Below are positions 51,301 to 57,966 of a stretch of 64,000 nt of DNA, piece after piece. Source of the stretch: Pirellulales bacterium (GTDB lineage Bacteria > Planctomycetota > Planctomycetia > Pirellulales > PALSA-1355); assembly GCA_022844125.1 (NCBI GenBank), contig JALHMI010000008.1, positions 186,001 to 250,000 on the forward strand, written 5' to 3'. The notes below the pieces were generated by a model. The model was not told the DNA's origin and did no database searches. It saw only the letters and a list, made by a program, of their open reading frames with translations. Position 1 is the first letter of the stretch. Each line of letters opens with the position of its first letter. Position numbers and translations under genes: made by a program.

Positions 51301-51744
51301 GATTGGCTCCGCGGCGATCGGTTGGGTCGGGCGAGCGTCGGCGTGGGGACTGTTCGCACGGGGCGTCGCGTCGTCCGGCATTGATGCCGGCTCGGGCGGG
51401 GCCGCATCGACGAGCGGGGTCGAGAAAGACCCCAGCGAAGCCGGGGGCTGAACGCGCTGCGGGACGGATACCGGGGTAGCCCCCGGCTTTGCCGGGGGGT
51501 TCTTCGCTTCCATCGCGATCGGCGTTCGCTCAGCAACCGCCGGCCACAACGTCGCGCGCGGGTAGCCCGGCAATAACGCGAGCGCCGGCAGCGCAAGCAG
51601 GCCGACAAGCGTGAGCTGGATCACGCGGATCTTGCGCGCGGGCTGGCGAATCGCCAGCACGGCGAGCGACGCCGCGGCTGTGAGCGCGAGGCCAGTAAGG
51701 GTCACGTTCAGCCACAAATCGAACGCAGGGACGAACCACGACAT
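48343..51744 (-). CDS. M56 (BlaR1/MecR1-like) metalloprotease fused to multiple polysaccharide-export-like units
   Basis: Encodes 1133 aa. Two N-terminal helices (about 8-60), a Pro/Ala-rich linker (75-185), a third helix (about 189-207), then the M56 domain with HEWSH (289-293) and LRISQDYLADAAA; a last helix ends about 415. A coiled coil spans about 440-520. From 555 to 1107 come about five Poly_export/SLBB-like units, each with R-x-x-K-P-G-D or Q-x-L-D-T-I-E-I, then P-D-G-x-V, then AGLT-x-E-E-A. Sequence GGWREEADPRVIDRIEG occurs twice. BlaR1 relatives sense ligands outside and cleave the repressor inside. It lies 2 nt after blaI. Confidence 0.85.
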   Translation of the reverse strand: MSWFVPAFDLWLNVTLTGLALTAAASLAVLAIRQPARKIRVIQLTLVGLLALPALALLPGYPRATLWPAVAERTPIAMEAKNPPAKPGATPVSVPQRVQPPASLGSFSTPLVDAAPPEPASMPDDATPRANSPHADARPTQPIAAEPIAPSPIAPTTITPAPPRALRPAASTPRERSTAATPSLPDYRRLILSAYLLGVALLALWWLVGRVAMWRLLRTSAPAEPHVRGLLAEIAATHTGQLTANHVRLLVSPRAAQPCAFGWLRPTIILPERVVKQLTPDQLRLALSHEWSHVARSDIRTWMLASLVRLVHFHQPLVWLLRRELRISQDYLADAAAAGASTPEDYAELLTTLSRMLCPTPLSPGLGIAPRRSELYRRVVMLVDQSRPLERTIPRRWNVAAVMLGIALIAGVATLRAEPEAAEPAPAEKPAATEASPAARSEDVEKKRRQFETEVAKLRDEIAGLRLSRDYLKQQAAMQILTKERDRIHKQITPIDQQLAELEQKLDNRWSQLASQLAGQTPPTNPYEKQETLATESATKERASRDDPNRNRSQPFSGRIRPGDILGIDLAGGFDTLPPPPRTVEPDGNLVLGAIYGPASRVNVAGLTLIEAGQTITDKLKQVLKDPRVVVTYGGHDDGVVAEGAAAAVASTQDMPAPAAEPVLLQPLDTIEIILPLGRTRSFLSDSHGRVGEVLTGSNLSFSGTYVIEPDGRVALPEAGGRVKLAGLTTEEAGKQLREHLSVHLFPRIALPSVTVYRRGRAVFAKGKEPAADYRIKPGDTVLKGTMISQLWPTVVDADGNVSATHIAGTEKANLAGLSLEEAQAALRKITFKFGNPPDVAEYTTPWIVTLGGWREEADPRVIDRIEGHNNGVVAENVAATAIAPSDSGRPNSNAGVVGSMRPEPVVLQSLDTIEIIAPLKPRIRIASHEGQPVELNGETPNLSGTYLIEPDGRVALPHAGGRATLGGLTEIEAGEALRKHLSESFSTRTALPTTRVLRRGRAVFDKGSQPAADYKIKPGDKLLLGEVEENMFTYAVDGDGNLGSKQKVQVAGLTLEEAQEAARKNWTTASEFALGGRAPESAVPWLLTLGGWREEADPRVIDRIEGTDATQFLRMQEEMQELKAMIRRLQAE
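48425..49860 (-). repeat. Tandem intragenic duplication of about 717 bp
   Basis: CCTTCGATCCGATCGATC and following bases at 48425 recur with few changes at 49142, an offset of 717 nt (239 codons). The protein shows matching blocks (LDTIEII about 668 and 911; GHDDGVVAEG about 635 and GHNNGVVAEN about 868). It lies in the polysaccharide-export-like part of the M56 fusion gene. Confidence 0.8.
51428..51499. repeat. Inverted pair of REP-like hairpins inside the M56 coding sequence
   Basis: CCCCAGCGAAGCCGGGGG (about 51430-51447) and GCCCCCGGCTTTGCCGGGGG (51479-51498) face each other, about 30 nt apart. Each encodes part of the Pro/Ala linker (NPPAKPGATPVS and QPPASLGSFS). The core matches the intergenic hairpins at 52317-52333 and 60872-60892. 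Confidence 0.7.
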
Positions 51745-51746
51745 GG

Positions 51747-52133
51747 CTATTTCCCCTTTCGCGATGGCTCTTTTCGCTTGCGGGCAGCGGAGATAATCTG
51801 CTCCAACTTTTTGAGCTCGGCATCGCTAACGTTGCGCGAGCTGAGCAGGCTGACAACGAGCTGATCGAGAGAACCATCGAACATCTTGTCGACCAGCCGC
51901 GACGTCTCATTCTCACGTGTGCGGCGCGGCGAGTAAACGAACGTGCGTCCCTCGCGCTGGTGCTCGACCAGCCCCTTGTCGTCCATGATCCGCAGCAGCG
52001 TCTGAACCGTGTTGAAGGCCAGTTCGCCATCCGGCGCCATCTGCTCGTGGACCTGGCGCACGGTCGAGGGGCCGGCGTCCCACAGGATTTTGAGAATTTC
52101 GAGCTCGCGGCCCGAGGGATTGCGATCGGTCAA
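51747..52133 (-). CDS. blaI: BlaI/MecI family transcriptional repressor
   Basis: Encodes 128 aa from TTG 52133, supported by CGGAGGGC ending 6-7 nt upstream and by the family-typical start (NPSGRELEILKILWDAGPSTVRQVHEQM). The winged helix follows: AFNTVQTLLRIMDDKGLVEHQREGRTFVYSP. The C-terminal dimerisation helix is DGSLDQLVVSLLSSRNVSDAELKKLEQIISAARK. BlaI repressors are cleaved or released when the M56 partner senses its signal; that partner begins 2 nt downstream. A perfect inverted repeat at 52171-52188 upstream is the likely operator, so autoregulation is expected. Confidence 0.93.
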   Translation of the reverse strand: MTDRNPSGRELEILKILWDAGPSTVRQVHEQMAPDGELAFNTVQTLLRIMDDKGLVEHQREGRTFVYSPRRTRENETSRLVDKMFDGSLDQLVVSLLSSRNVSDAELKKLEQIISAARKRKEPSRKGK

Positions 52134-52170
52134 GGCGACGCCCTCCGTGAAACCTGATCGGACTGGAGAA

Positions 52171-52188
52171 AACCTAATAACTTAGGTT
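52171..52188. promoter_or_regulatory. Candidate BlaI operator
   Basis: AACCTAA (52171-52177), spacer TAAC, TTAGGTT (52182-52188): a perfect 7-bp inverted repeat in an AT-rich patch 38-55 nt upstream of the TTG start of blaI. A related half-site ATTAGGTCT sits at about 52235-52243. Binding is inferred from position and symmetry. Confidence 0.6.
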
Positions 52189-52244
52189 ATTGTGCCGCCC
52201 GCGGAATCGATTGTCAAGATCGAGCACCGAAAAAATTAGGTCTC

Positions 52245-52333
52245 AGCCCCCGGCCGGGGGCTCTGCTGCGTCTTGTGTGCGGCGAAAGACAACGTGCTGA
52301 AATGAAGAGGAGAACCCCCCGGCAAAGCCGGGG
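52245..52333. repeat. Inverted pair of REP-like GC hairpins
   Basis: AGCCCCCGGCCGGGGGCT (52245-52262) is a perfect palindrome. CCCCGGCAAAGCCGGGG (52317-52333) is a perfect 7-bp stem with a 3-nt loop, in the opposite orientation. They lie about 10-100 nt beyond the stop codon of the FGE-fold gene on the minus strand, upstream of the blaI operator, and may act as its terminator. Confidence 0.65.
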
Positions 52334-52344
52334 CTGCCAGGCAA

Positions 52345-53166
52345 TCACTGCAGCACGCAGCGCAGGCCCACCGCGTCGTCTTTCAAGGTGCGGTCGGCGG
52401 CGCGGCGAAAGCTGCTGGTGAGCTGCTCGGCGGGGTCTTTCCAACTCCCGCCGCGAAGAACGCGCTGCGAGGCGTCGCCGCCCGCAGTCCAGGCAGTTCC
52501 GTCCGCCGGCGCGCCGGTGTAGTCCTCGTGCCAGGTGTCGGCGCACCACTCCCAGAGATAGCCGTGCACATCGTAGAGCTGCCAGGCGTTGGGCTTCAGC
52601 ACGCCGACGGCCGGATCATTGCCAGCCGCGTTCCGCGTGCTCCAGGCATGGGCATCGAGCTGGGCCACGTCGTCGCCAAACGAGTACACAGTCGTGGAGC
52701 CAGCCCGGGCGGCGTACTCCCACTCGGCTTCCGTGGGCAGGCGGACCTTCTGGTCGAGATTGATCTTCTGTAGTGCCCGCAGAAGCATTGTGATCCGCTT
52801 GCAGAACTCATTGGCTTCGTCCCAGGTGAGCATCTCGACGCTGTTGCGGGGACCTTTCCAGCGGCTGGGATTCGTGCCCATCACGGCCTGCCACAGATTC
52901 TGCGGCACCTCGTAGCGCGAGATACAAAAGGGCTTGAGCGCGACGCGATGCGCGGGGCGTTCGCTCGCCGGGCCATCGTCGCGACCCATGTTGAAGTCGC
53001 GAGGAAAGCCATTCTCGCCAGGCGTCACGGCGATGAGTTCTTCGAAAAAAGTCGTTACCAAGCGGCGCTGCTCGTCGCTGATGTCGATCGCGAGTGCGGG
53101 CTCGGCTGCGAGAGAGAGCACTGCCGCGAGGAAGAAGAACGAAGTGGCCGTTAAGCGAAGGATCAC
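52345..53166 (-). CDS. Exported formylglycine-generating-enzyme-fold (SUMF1-like) protein
   Basis: Encodes 273 aa from GTG 53166. A signal peptide (MILRLTATSFFFLAAVLSLAAEPALA) is followed by the FGE-sulfatase domain: FCISRYEVPQNLWQAVMGTNPS, RLPTEAEWEYAARAGS, YDVHGYLWEWCADTWHEDY, RVLRGGSWKDPAEQLTSSFRRA, DDAVGLRCV. The two catalytic cysteines expected after GGSW are absent, so oxidation of sulfatase cysteine is unlikely; many bacterial relatives use the fold for other tasks. It lies upstream of blaI on the same strand, separated by the operator and hairpins. Confidence 0.88.
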   Translation of the reverse strand: MILRLTATSFFFLAAVLSLAAEPALAIDISDEQRRLVTTFFEELIAVTPGENGFPRDFNMGRDDGPASERPAHRVALKPFCISRYEVPQNLWQAVMGTNPSRWKGPRNSVEMLTWDEANEFCKRITMLLRALQKINLDQKVRLPTEAEWEYAARAGSTTVYSFGDDVAQLDAHAWSTRNAAGNDPAVGVLKPNAWQLYDVHGYLWEWCADTWHEDYTGAPADGTAWTAGGDASQRVLRGGSWKDPAEQLTSSFRRAADRTLKDDAVGLRCVLQ

Positions 53167-53311
53167 GGAGAGCTCGTTGTCAGAGTGTGTGCGAATGGAT
53201 CACGCGTGAACGAGTGGCATGCACCGTCTCAGATCGCGCGGTGCTTGAGCCCTGTTGTGCCAGGGCACCCCGACAACGAGTTGTCGCGGCCACCCAGCAG
53301 CGATCGGAACG

Positions 53312-54340
53312 CTACTTCTTGCCGTTGCCGGGCGTGTCGCCGCCACTGGTGCCGGTGGTCAGATTGCCCGAGCGGAACGCGGCAGCCATCGCGCGGGGCA
53401 CCTCGGCTTCAGCCATGATCACGCGGGCGCGGTTCTCGGCGACGCGGGCTTTCATCTCCTGTTCCGAGGCAATCGCGATCGCGCGGCGCTCTTCGGCTTT
53501 CGCCCGGGCCACGCGCGTGTCGGCCTCGGCCTGATCGGCCTGCAGGCGGGCGCCGATGTTTTCGCCCACGTCAATGTCGGCGATGTCGATCGAGACGATC
53601 TCGAACGCGGTGTGCGCGTCGAGGCCGCGATCAAGCACGGCCTTCGAGATGCGATGCGGGTTTTCCATCACTTCGAAGTGACTGGCGGCCGACCCAATCG
53701 AAGTAATGATCCCTTCGCCGACGCGGGCGATGATTGTTTCTTCGGTCGCTCCACCGATGAGCTGGGCCAGGTTCGTGCGCACCGTGACGCGGGCGCGAAT
53801 CCGCAACTCGACGCCGTTCTTCGCCACGGCGCTCAGGTGCGACCGCTTGGACTTGGAAGGATCGGGGCAGTCGATCACCTTGGGATAGACGCTCGTGCGC
53901 ACCGCTTCGAGCACGTCGCGCCCGGCCAGGTCGATGGCCGCGGCGCGGTCGAAGTCGAGATCGATGTCGGCCCGATGCGCGGCGATGATTGCCATGATCA
54001 CGTTCGGCACGTTGCCGCCGGCCAGGTAATGGGCCTCGAGCCGGCGGGTGGTGATGCCCGTGGTCGGATCGTTGCCGACGCCGGCCTGCAAGGCCATGAT
54101 CCGGGCCTTCACGATCACGCTGGAGTTCACCTGTCGCAGGCTCATCCCGATCAGGCTGGTGAAGCCCACCCGGGCATTCGACATGTAGGCCTGGAACCAA
54201 ACGCTGCCATAGGCGGCGATCGTGATCAGGAAGAAAAAGAAGAACACCGCGATCGCGAGCAGGCCGATGTACATCAGCCAGCGACTGATATCGATGTCGG
54301 GGCCGGCCTGGGCGAGCAGGAGCGTGGAGAGCAAGCTCAT
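53312..54340 (-). CDS. floA: Flotillin-like protein FloA
   Basis: Encodes 342 aa from ATG 54340, with GGAAGGA upstream. A membrane anchor lies at about 22-45 ([21 protein letters not shown]). The PHB/flotillin region continues [63 protein letters not shown], and a coiled tail [34 protein letters not shown]. Length and motifs match bacterial FloA/YqfA, which organises membrane microdomains. It sits between the FGE-fold gene and mnmA on the same strand, with no evident functional connection to either. Confidence 0.95.
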   Translation of the reverse strand: MSLLSTLLLAQAGPDIDISRWLMYIGLLAIAVFFFFFLITIAAYGSVWFQAYMSNARVGFTSLIGMSLRQVNSSVIVKARIMALQAGVGNDPTTGITTRRLEAHYLAGGNVPNVIMAIIAAHRADIDLDFDRAAAIDLAGRDVLEAVRTSVYPKVIDCPDPSKSKRSHLSAVAKNGVELRIRARVTVRTNLAQLIGGATEETIIARVGEGIITSIGSAASHFEVMENPHRISKAVLDRGLDAHTAFEIVSIDIADIDVGENIGARLQADQAEADTRVARAKAEERRAIAIASEQEMKARVAENRARVIMAEAEVPRAMAAAFRSGNLTTGTSGGDTPGNGKK

Positions 54341-54442
54341 GACCTAATTCCTTCCAGTGCAGAACGAGTGGCCGCCAAGGCGGCGTGTGTCATCAGGATA
54401 GCGGACGTGCGGGGTGGTGGCCAGCAAGCCCGTCTTCGGTAG

Positions 54443-54493
54443 GTGGTCTCTGTCCGGCCGCTAGGCGTCCGAGGTCACAGACCCCGGCTACAG
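54443..54493. repeat. REP-like element overlapping the mnmA stop codon
   Basis: GGTCTCTG near the left and CACAGACC near the right form an imperfect stem around CGGCCGC/GCGTCCG. The minus-strand reading GGCTGTAGCCGGGGTCTGTGA encodes the last MnmA residues GCSRGL plus the stop, so the element reaches into the gene. Confidence 0.5.
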
Positions 54494-55647
54494 CCATTGG
54501 TGGCGGATGTTGTCTCAATCCAGCCGCCGCCCAGCACGCGGTCTCCGTCATAGCAAACCACGGCCTGACCCGGAGCGACGCCGTATTGCGGGGCGTCGAA
54601 TGTGACGCGAAGCCGATCGCCGGCCAGCCGCTCAACCACGCCATCTGCCGGGCGGGCGTTGTAGCGTATCTTCGCCAGGCAGCGAGTCGGTTCATTCAGC
54701 GGAATGTCAACGAGCCAGTTTGTGCGATCAGCCGTGAGCTCGTTACGGGCAAGATCGTCCTTCGTGCCGAGGACGACGCGGTTGGTTTCGGGTTCCAGGC
54801 GGACGACGAAGTATGGATCGCCCAGCGCGATGCCCAGCCCGCGGCGCTGGCCGATGGTGAATCGCTCGAGGCCGTTGTGCGTGCCGACGACCTGGCCGCT
54901 GGTGGTGACGACTTCGCCGGAGAGATCCACCCCGGGCCGGCGGCGGCGAATGAACTCGGCATGGTCGCCGCTGGTGACGAAGCAGATTTCCTGGCTGTCC
55001 TTCTTTTCGGCCACGGCCAGGCCGATCTCGCCCGCGCGGCGGCGGATCTCGGGCTTTTCGAACGAGCCGACCGGCAGCAGCATTCGCGGGAGCAGTTCTC
55101 GCTCGATGCCGAACAGGACGTACGACTGGTCCTTGCTGGTGTCGATGCCACGGAGTAGCGCGGGCTGGCCGTCGGCGTCCGTTTCGAGCCGGGCGTAGTG
55201 CCCCGTGGCGACGAACTCGGCGCCGATGCTGTCGGCATAGTCGAACAGCCGGCCGAACTTGATCCAGTTGTTGCACATCACGCAGGGGTTCGGCGTGCGG
55301 GCGGCCGTGTACTCGTCGACGAAGTAGTCGATGATCCGGTTGAAGTCCTGCTGGAAGTCGATCGCATAGAACGGGATGTCGAGGCGATCGGCCACGCGGC
55401 GGGCGTCCAGGGCGTCGCTGGCGGTGCAACAGCCCTGCTTGTGATCGGTGCGATGGCTAACGATTGCCAGCGCGCCGCCGAGTTGCGGTCCGCCAGCGGC
55501 TTGCGCCAGGCCGGTGCTGCACGCGGTGGCTGGCGGCTCGCCATGGCGCATGAAGACGCCGATGACGTCGTGCCCTGCATCTTTGAGCAGATGAGCCGCG
55601 ACGCTGCTGTCGACGCCTCCGGACATGGCCAGAACGACGCGTGCCAT
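54475..55647 (-). CDS. mnmA: tRNA-specific 2-thiouridylase MnmA
   Basis: Encodes 390 aa. The PP-loop is LAMSGGVDSSVAAHLLKDAGH. The catalytic cysteine lies in TPNPCVMCNNWIKFGRLF, and the partner cysteine in KKDSQEICFV. Further conserved blocks are EFVATGHYARLE, DQSYVLFGI and GQRRGLGIAL. The enzyme makes 2-thiouridine at wobble position 34 of Lys, Glu and Gln tRNAs using sulfur from a relay. The N-terminal part has an insertion (PPATACSTGLAQAAGG...GCCTASDA), and the last residues NGCSRGL appear to come from a REP-like element. Confidence 0.95.
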   Translation of the reverse strand: MARVVLAMSGGVDSSVAAHLLKDAGHDVIGVFMRHGEPPATACSTGLAQAAGGPQLGGALAIVSHRTDHKQGCCTASDALDARRVADRLDIPFYAIDFQQDFNRIIDYFVDEYTAARTPNPCVMCNNWIKFGRLFDYADSIGAEFVATGHYARLETDADGQPALLRGIDTSKDQSYVLFGIERELLPRMLLPVGSFEKPEIRRRAGEIGLAVAEKKDSQEICFVTSGDHAEFIRRRRPGVDLSGEVVTTSGQVVGTHNGLERFTIGQRRGLGIALGDPYFVVRLEPETNRVVLGTKDDLARNELTADRTNWLVDIPLNEPTRCLAKIRYNARPADGVVERLAGDRLRVTFDAPQYGVAPGQAVVCYDGDRVLGGGWIETTSATNGCSRGL

Positions 55648-56028
55648 GTTCGCCTGGTTTCCTAAGCTGCCACGTGGAATGATCTTATCGCTGCAGCATC
55701 AAGTCTAACGGTGGCCGGGGTTTCGGGCAATGAACGGGGTTAGGGCTACGCCTTTGTAAGCAATTGGCAAATGTGGGTTCCCCTAACAAAACGCTAACAA
55801 TCGGCCCGTATCATGAGGGTCGAAACCAGAAGCAGATAAAAGACCAATGACGATGCGGCGCTCGGACGTGTTGGGGGCCGCAGGGAAGCAGTAGCCATCA
55901 GGAATCGAAACCACAGCGCCAGACGGCGCCTCGTTCGCTCGGCAGCGAGCGTTCTGACCGACCGAGTCTCTTCGGCGCACGGTCATGCCGATTCGTTTCA
56001 AACCTTGGACAGCGTGCGCGCCCAACCC
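55648..56028. other. Intergenic region between mnmA and the pst operon, 381 nt
   Basis: Divergent promoters must lie here. It contains the Pho-box-like repeat at 55783-55800. A TTG codon at 56005 is in frame with pstS but is not the preferred start. Other short frames lack coding character. Confidence 0.5.
55783..55800 (+). promoter_or_regulatory. Pho-box-like direct repeat upstream of pstS
   Basis: CTAACAA at 55783-55789 and again at 55794-55800, an 11-bp period. PhoB/PhoP boxes are direct repeats with 11-bp spacing (for example TTAACA in Bacillus). Position about 230 nt upstream of the pstS start fits a distant promoter or long leader; no regulator gene is in the window. Confidence 0.5.
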
Positions 56029-57012
56029 ATGAAGCCGATCACCGCCACGAGCGTGACAGCCTTGTCCGTGGTCTGTGCCGCTGTGCTGATGTTCGTGGCC
56101 GGGTGCGCGCCAAGCGCCGGTGGGCACGATGGCACGATTCGGATCACGGGCTCAGACACGATGGTCAACCTGGCCCAGGCCTGGGCCGAGGCCTATCAGG
56201 ATGAGAAGCCGGACGTCTCCTGCCAGGTGCGGGGCGGCGGTTCGGGCGTGGGCATTGCCGCTTTGATCGGCGGCAAGGTCGACATTGCTCCGGCGAGCCG
56301 GGCGATGAGCGAAGCGGAAATGAAGCAGGCCGAGGAGAAGACCGGCAAGCGGCCTATGGAGATTATTGTCGGCTCCGACGCGCTGGCGATCTACGTTCAC
56401 AAAGACTGTCCGCTGGATGCGATCTCGATCGAAGAGCTGGACCAGGTCTACGGCGAAGGGGGCAAGATCGAAAAATGGCAGCAGTTGGGTGTGGACGACC
56501 CTGCCTGCCCCAGCGGCGAAATCATTCGCGTCAGCCGGCAGAATAACTCGGGCACCTACGTGTACTTTCGCGACGCGGTGCTCGGTAAGGACGGGCAATA
56601 CAAGCAAGGCACCACGGCGCTCAGTGGTTCATCGGACGTGGTCGACCTGGTGGGTAACACGCCCTGCGCGATGGGCTACAGCGGCATGGGTTACTTCGAC
56701 GCCGCCAAGGTGAAGATGCTCAAGGTCGGGAAGAAAAAAGGCGACGAAGCGGTTTCGCCGACGCTCGCCACGGCGCTCGACGGCAGCTATCCGATCGCCC
56801 GGCCGCTCTATATTTACACCCTGGGCGAGCCGACCGGCGCGGTGGCCGAGTTCATCGATTGGATTCTCAGCCGGCAAGGACAACAGATCGTCAAGGACGT
56901 AGGCTACGTGCCGAGAGAGATTTCGCAGAACGATTCGAAAGCTGGCGAGTCGAAAACCGGCGAGCCGACGCCCGCGGAAAAGCCCGCGCCCGAAGACCAG
57001 CCGAAGGCCTAG
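56029..57012 (+). CDS. pstS: Phosphate ABC transporter, substrate-binding lipoprotein PstS
   Basis: Encodes 327 aa from ATG 56029 (MKPITATSVTALSVVCAAVLMFVAGC, with a lipobox VAGC). The PBP-like domain has IRITGSDTMVNLAQAWAEAY, RGGGSGVGIAALIGGKVDIAPASRAM, ISIEELDQVYGEGGKIEKWQQLG, IRVSRQNNSGTYVYFRDAVL. The Ser/Thr/Gly/Arg-rich phosphate pocket residues are in place. A Lys/Pro/Glu-rich tail (ESKTGEPTPAEKPAPEDQPK) follows the domain. It captures inorganic phosphate for the PstCA channel and is first in the pst operon, downstream of a Pho-box-like repeat; pstC starts 9 nt later. Confidence 0.94.
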   Translation: MKPITATSVTALSVVCAAVLMFVAGCAPSAGGHDGTIRITGSDTMVNLAQAWAEAYQDEKPDVSCQVRGGGSGVGIAALIGGKVDIAPASRAMSEAEMKQAEEKTGKRPMEIIVGSDALAIYVHKDCPLDAISIEELDQVYGEGGKIEKWQQLGVDDPACPSGEIIRVSRQNNSGTYVYFRDAVLGKDGQYKQGTTALSGSSDVVDLVGNTPCAMGYSGMGYFDAAKVKMLKVGKKKGDEAVSPTLATALDGSYPIARPLYIYTLGEPTGAVAEFIDWILSRQGQQIVKDVGYVPREISQNDSKAGESKTGEPTPAEKPAPEDQPKA

Positions 57013-57021
57013 TACACGCAG

Positions 57022-57966
57022 ATGGCGACCATCACCGGCAACTTGAACGAGCGACCAACCCCAGCTCGCCGCGGCACTTCGAGCTTGCAGCGGCTGGGAG
57101 AGTTGGCGATCGAATCGCTGATTCGCCTGTGCGGCTACAGCGCGATCCTGTTCGTGTTCGGCATCTTTTTCTTCGTGTTTCGCGAAGGGGCGCCGATGCT
57201 GTTCGGCGGGCTCGACCTGCTGAAGTTCTTCACGTCGACGGACTGGAACCCGGTTTCGAAGACGCCGAGCTACGGCATCCTGGGCCTGCTGGCAGGCACG
57301 GCTTCGGTCACCGTGCTGTCGATGGCGCTGGCCGTTCCGCTGGGACTTGGCGCGGCGGTGTTCGTTTCCGAGTTCTGCTCGCCCAAGATCAAGGAAGCGC
57401 TCAAGATTGCCATCGAGATGCTGGCCGCGATCCCGTCGATCGTGTGGGGCTTCATTGCCTACATGATGCTTAATCCGCTGATCATCTGGGCGACCGGCGC
57501 GCCCGTGGGGCTGAACGTGCTGAACGCGAGCATCATCCTGGCGCTGATGAGCGTGCCGGTGATCGTCTCGGTGGGCGAGGACGCGCTCAAAGCGGTGCCC
57601 GATTCCTATCGCGAAGCGGCGCTGGCCCTGGGCGCCAGCCGCTGGGAGATTGTCTATCGGGTCCTGTTTCCCGCGGCGAAGAACGGTCTGTTGGCGGCGG
57701 TGTTGCTGGGCATCGGCCGCGCGATCGGCGAAACGATGGCCGTGCTGATGGCGACGGGCAACGCCAACCAGATTCCGACCAGCCCCTTGGATCGCGTGCA
57801 GACCCTCACCGCCACCATCGCCGCCGAGCTCGGCGAAGCCGTGCAGGGCGACGATCATTACCGGGTGCTCTTTGTGATCGGCATCCTGCTGTTCGTGATC
57901 GCGTTTGTGGTCAACCTTTCGGCCGATTTGATCGTGCGAGGCATTCGGGGCAAGCAAAATGCCTGA
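57022..57966 (+). CDS. pstC: Phosphate ABC transporter permease PstC
   Basis: Encodes 314 aa with six membrane helices: IRLCGYSAILFVFGIFFFVF, GLLAGTASVTVLSMALAVPLG and later ones. The EAA loop for the ATPase contact is SYREAALALGASRWEIVYRVLFPAAKNG. It begins 9 nt after pstS, and its stop overlaps the pstA start by 8 nt (57959-57966), so the two are translationally coupled. With PstA it makes the phosphate channel. Length and motifs are normal for PstC. Confidence 0.95.
   Translation: MATITGNLNERPTPARRGTSSLQRLGELAIESLIRLCGYSAILFVFGIFFFVFREGAPMLFGGLDLLKFFTSTDWNPVSKTPSYGILGLLAGTASVTVLSMALAVPLGLGAAVFVSEFCSPKIKEALKIAIEMLAAIPSIVWGFIAYMMLNPLIIWATGAPVGLNVLNASIILALMSVPVIVSVGEDALKAVPDSYREAALALGASRWEIVYRVLFPAAKNGLLAAVLLGIGRAIGETMAVLMATGNANQIPTSPLDRVQTLTATIAAELGEAVQGDDHYRVLFVIGILLFVIAFVVNLSADLIVRGIRGKQNA

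Noticed and set aside
52345-53166. A sulfatase-activating formylglycine-generating enzyme for the sulfatases in the window
   Set aside because: The catalytic cysteines after GGSW are missing.
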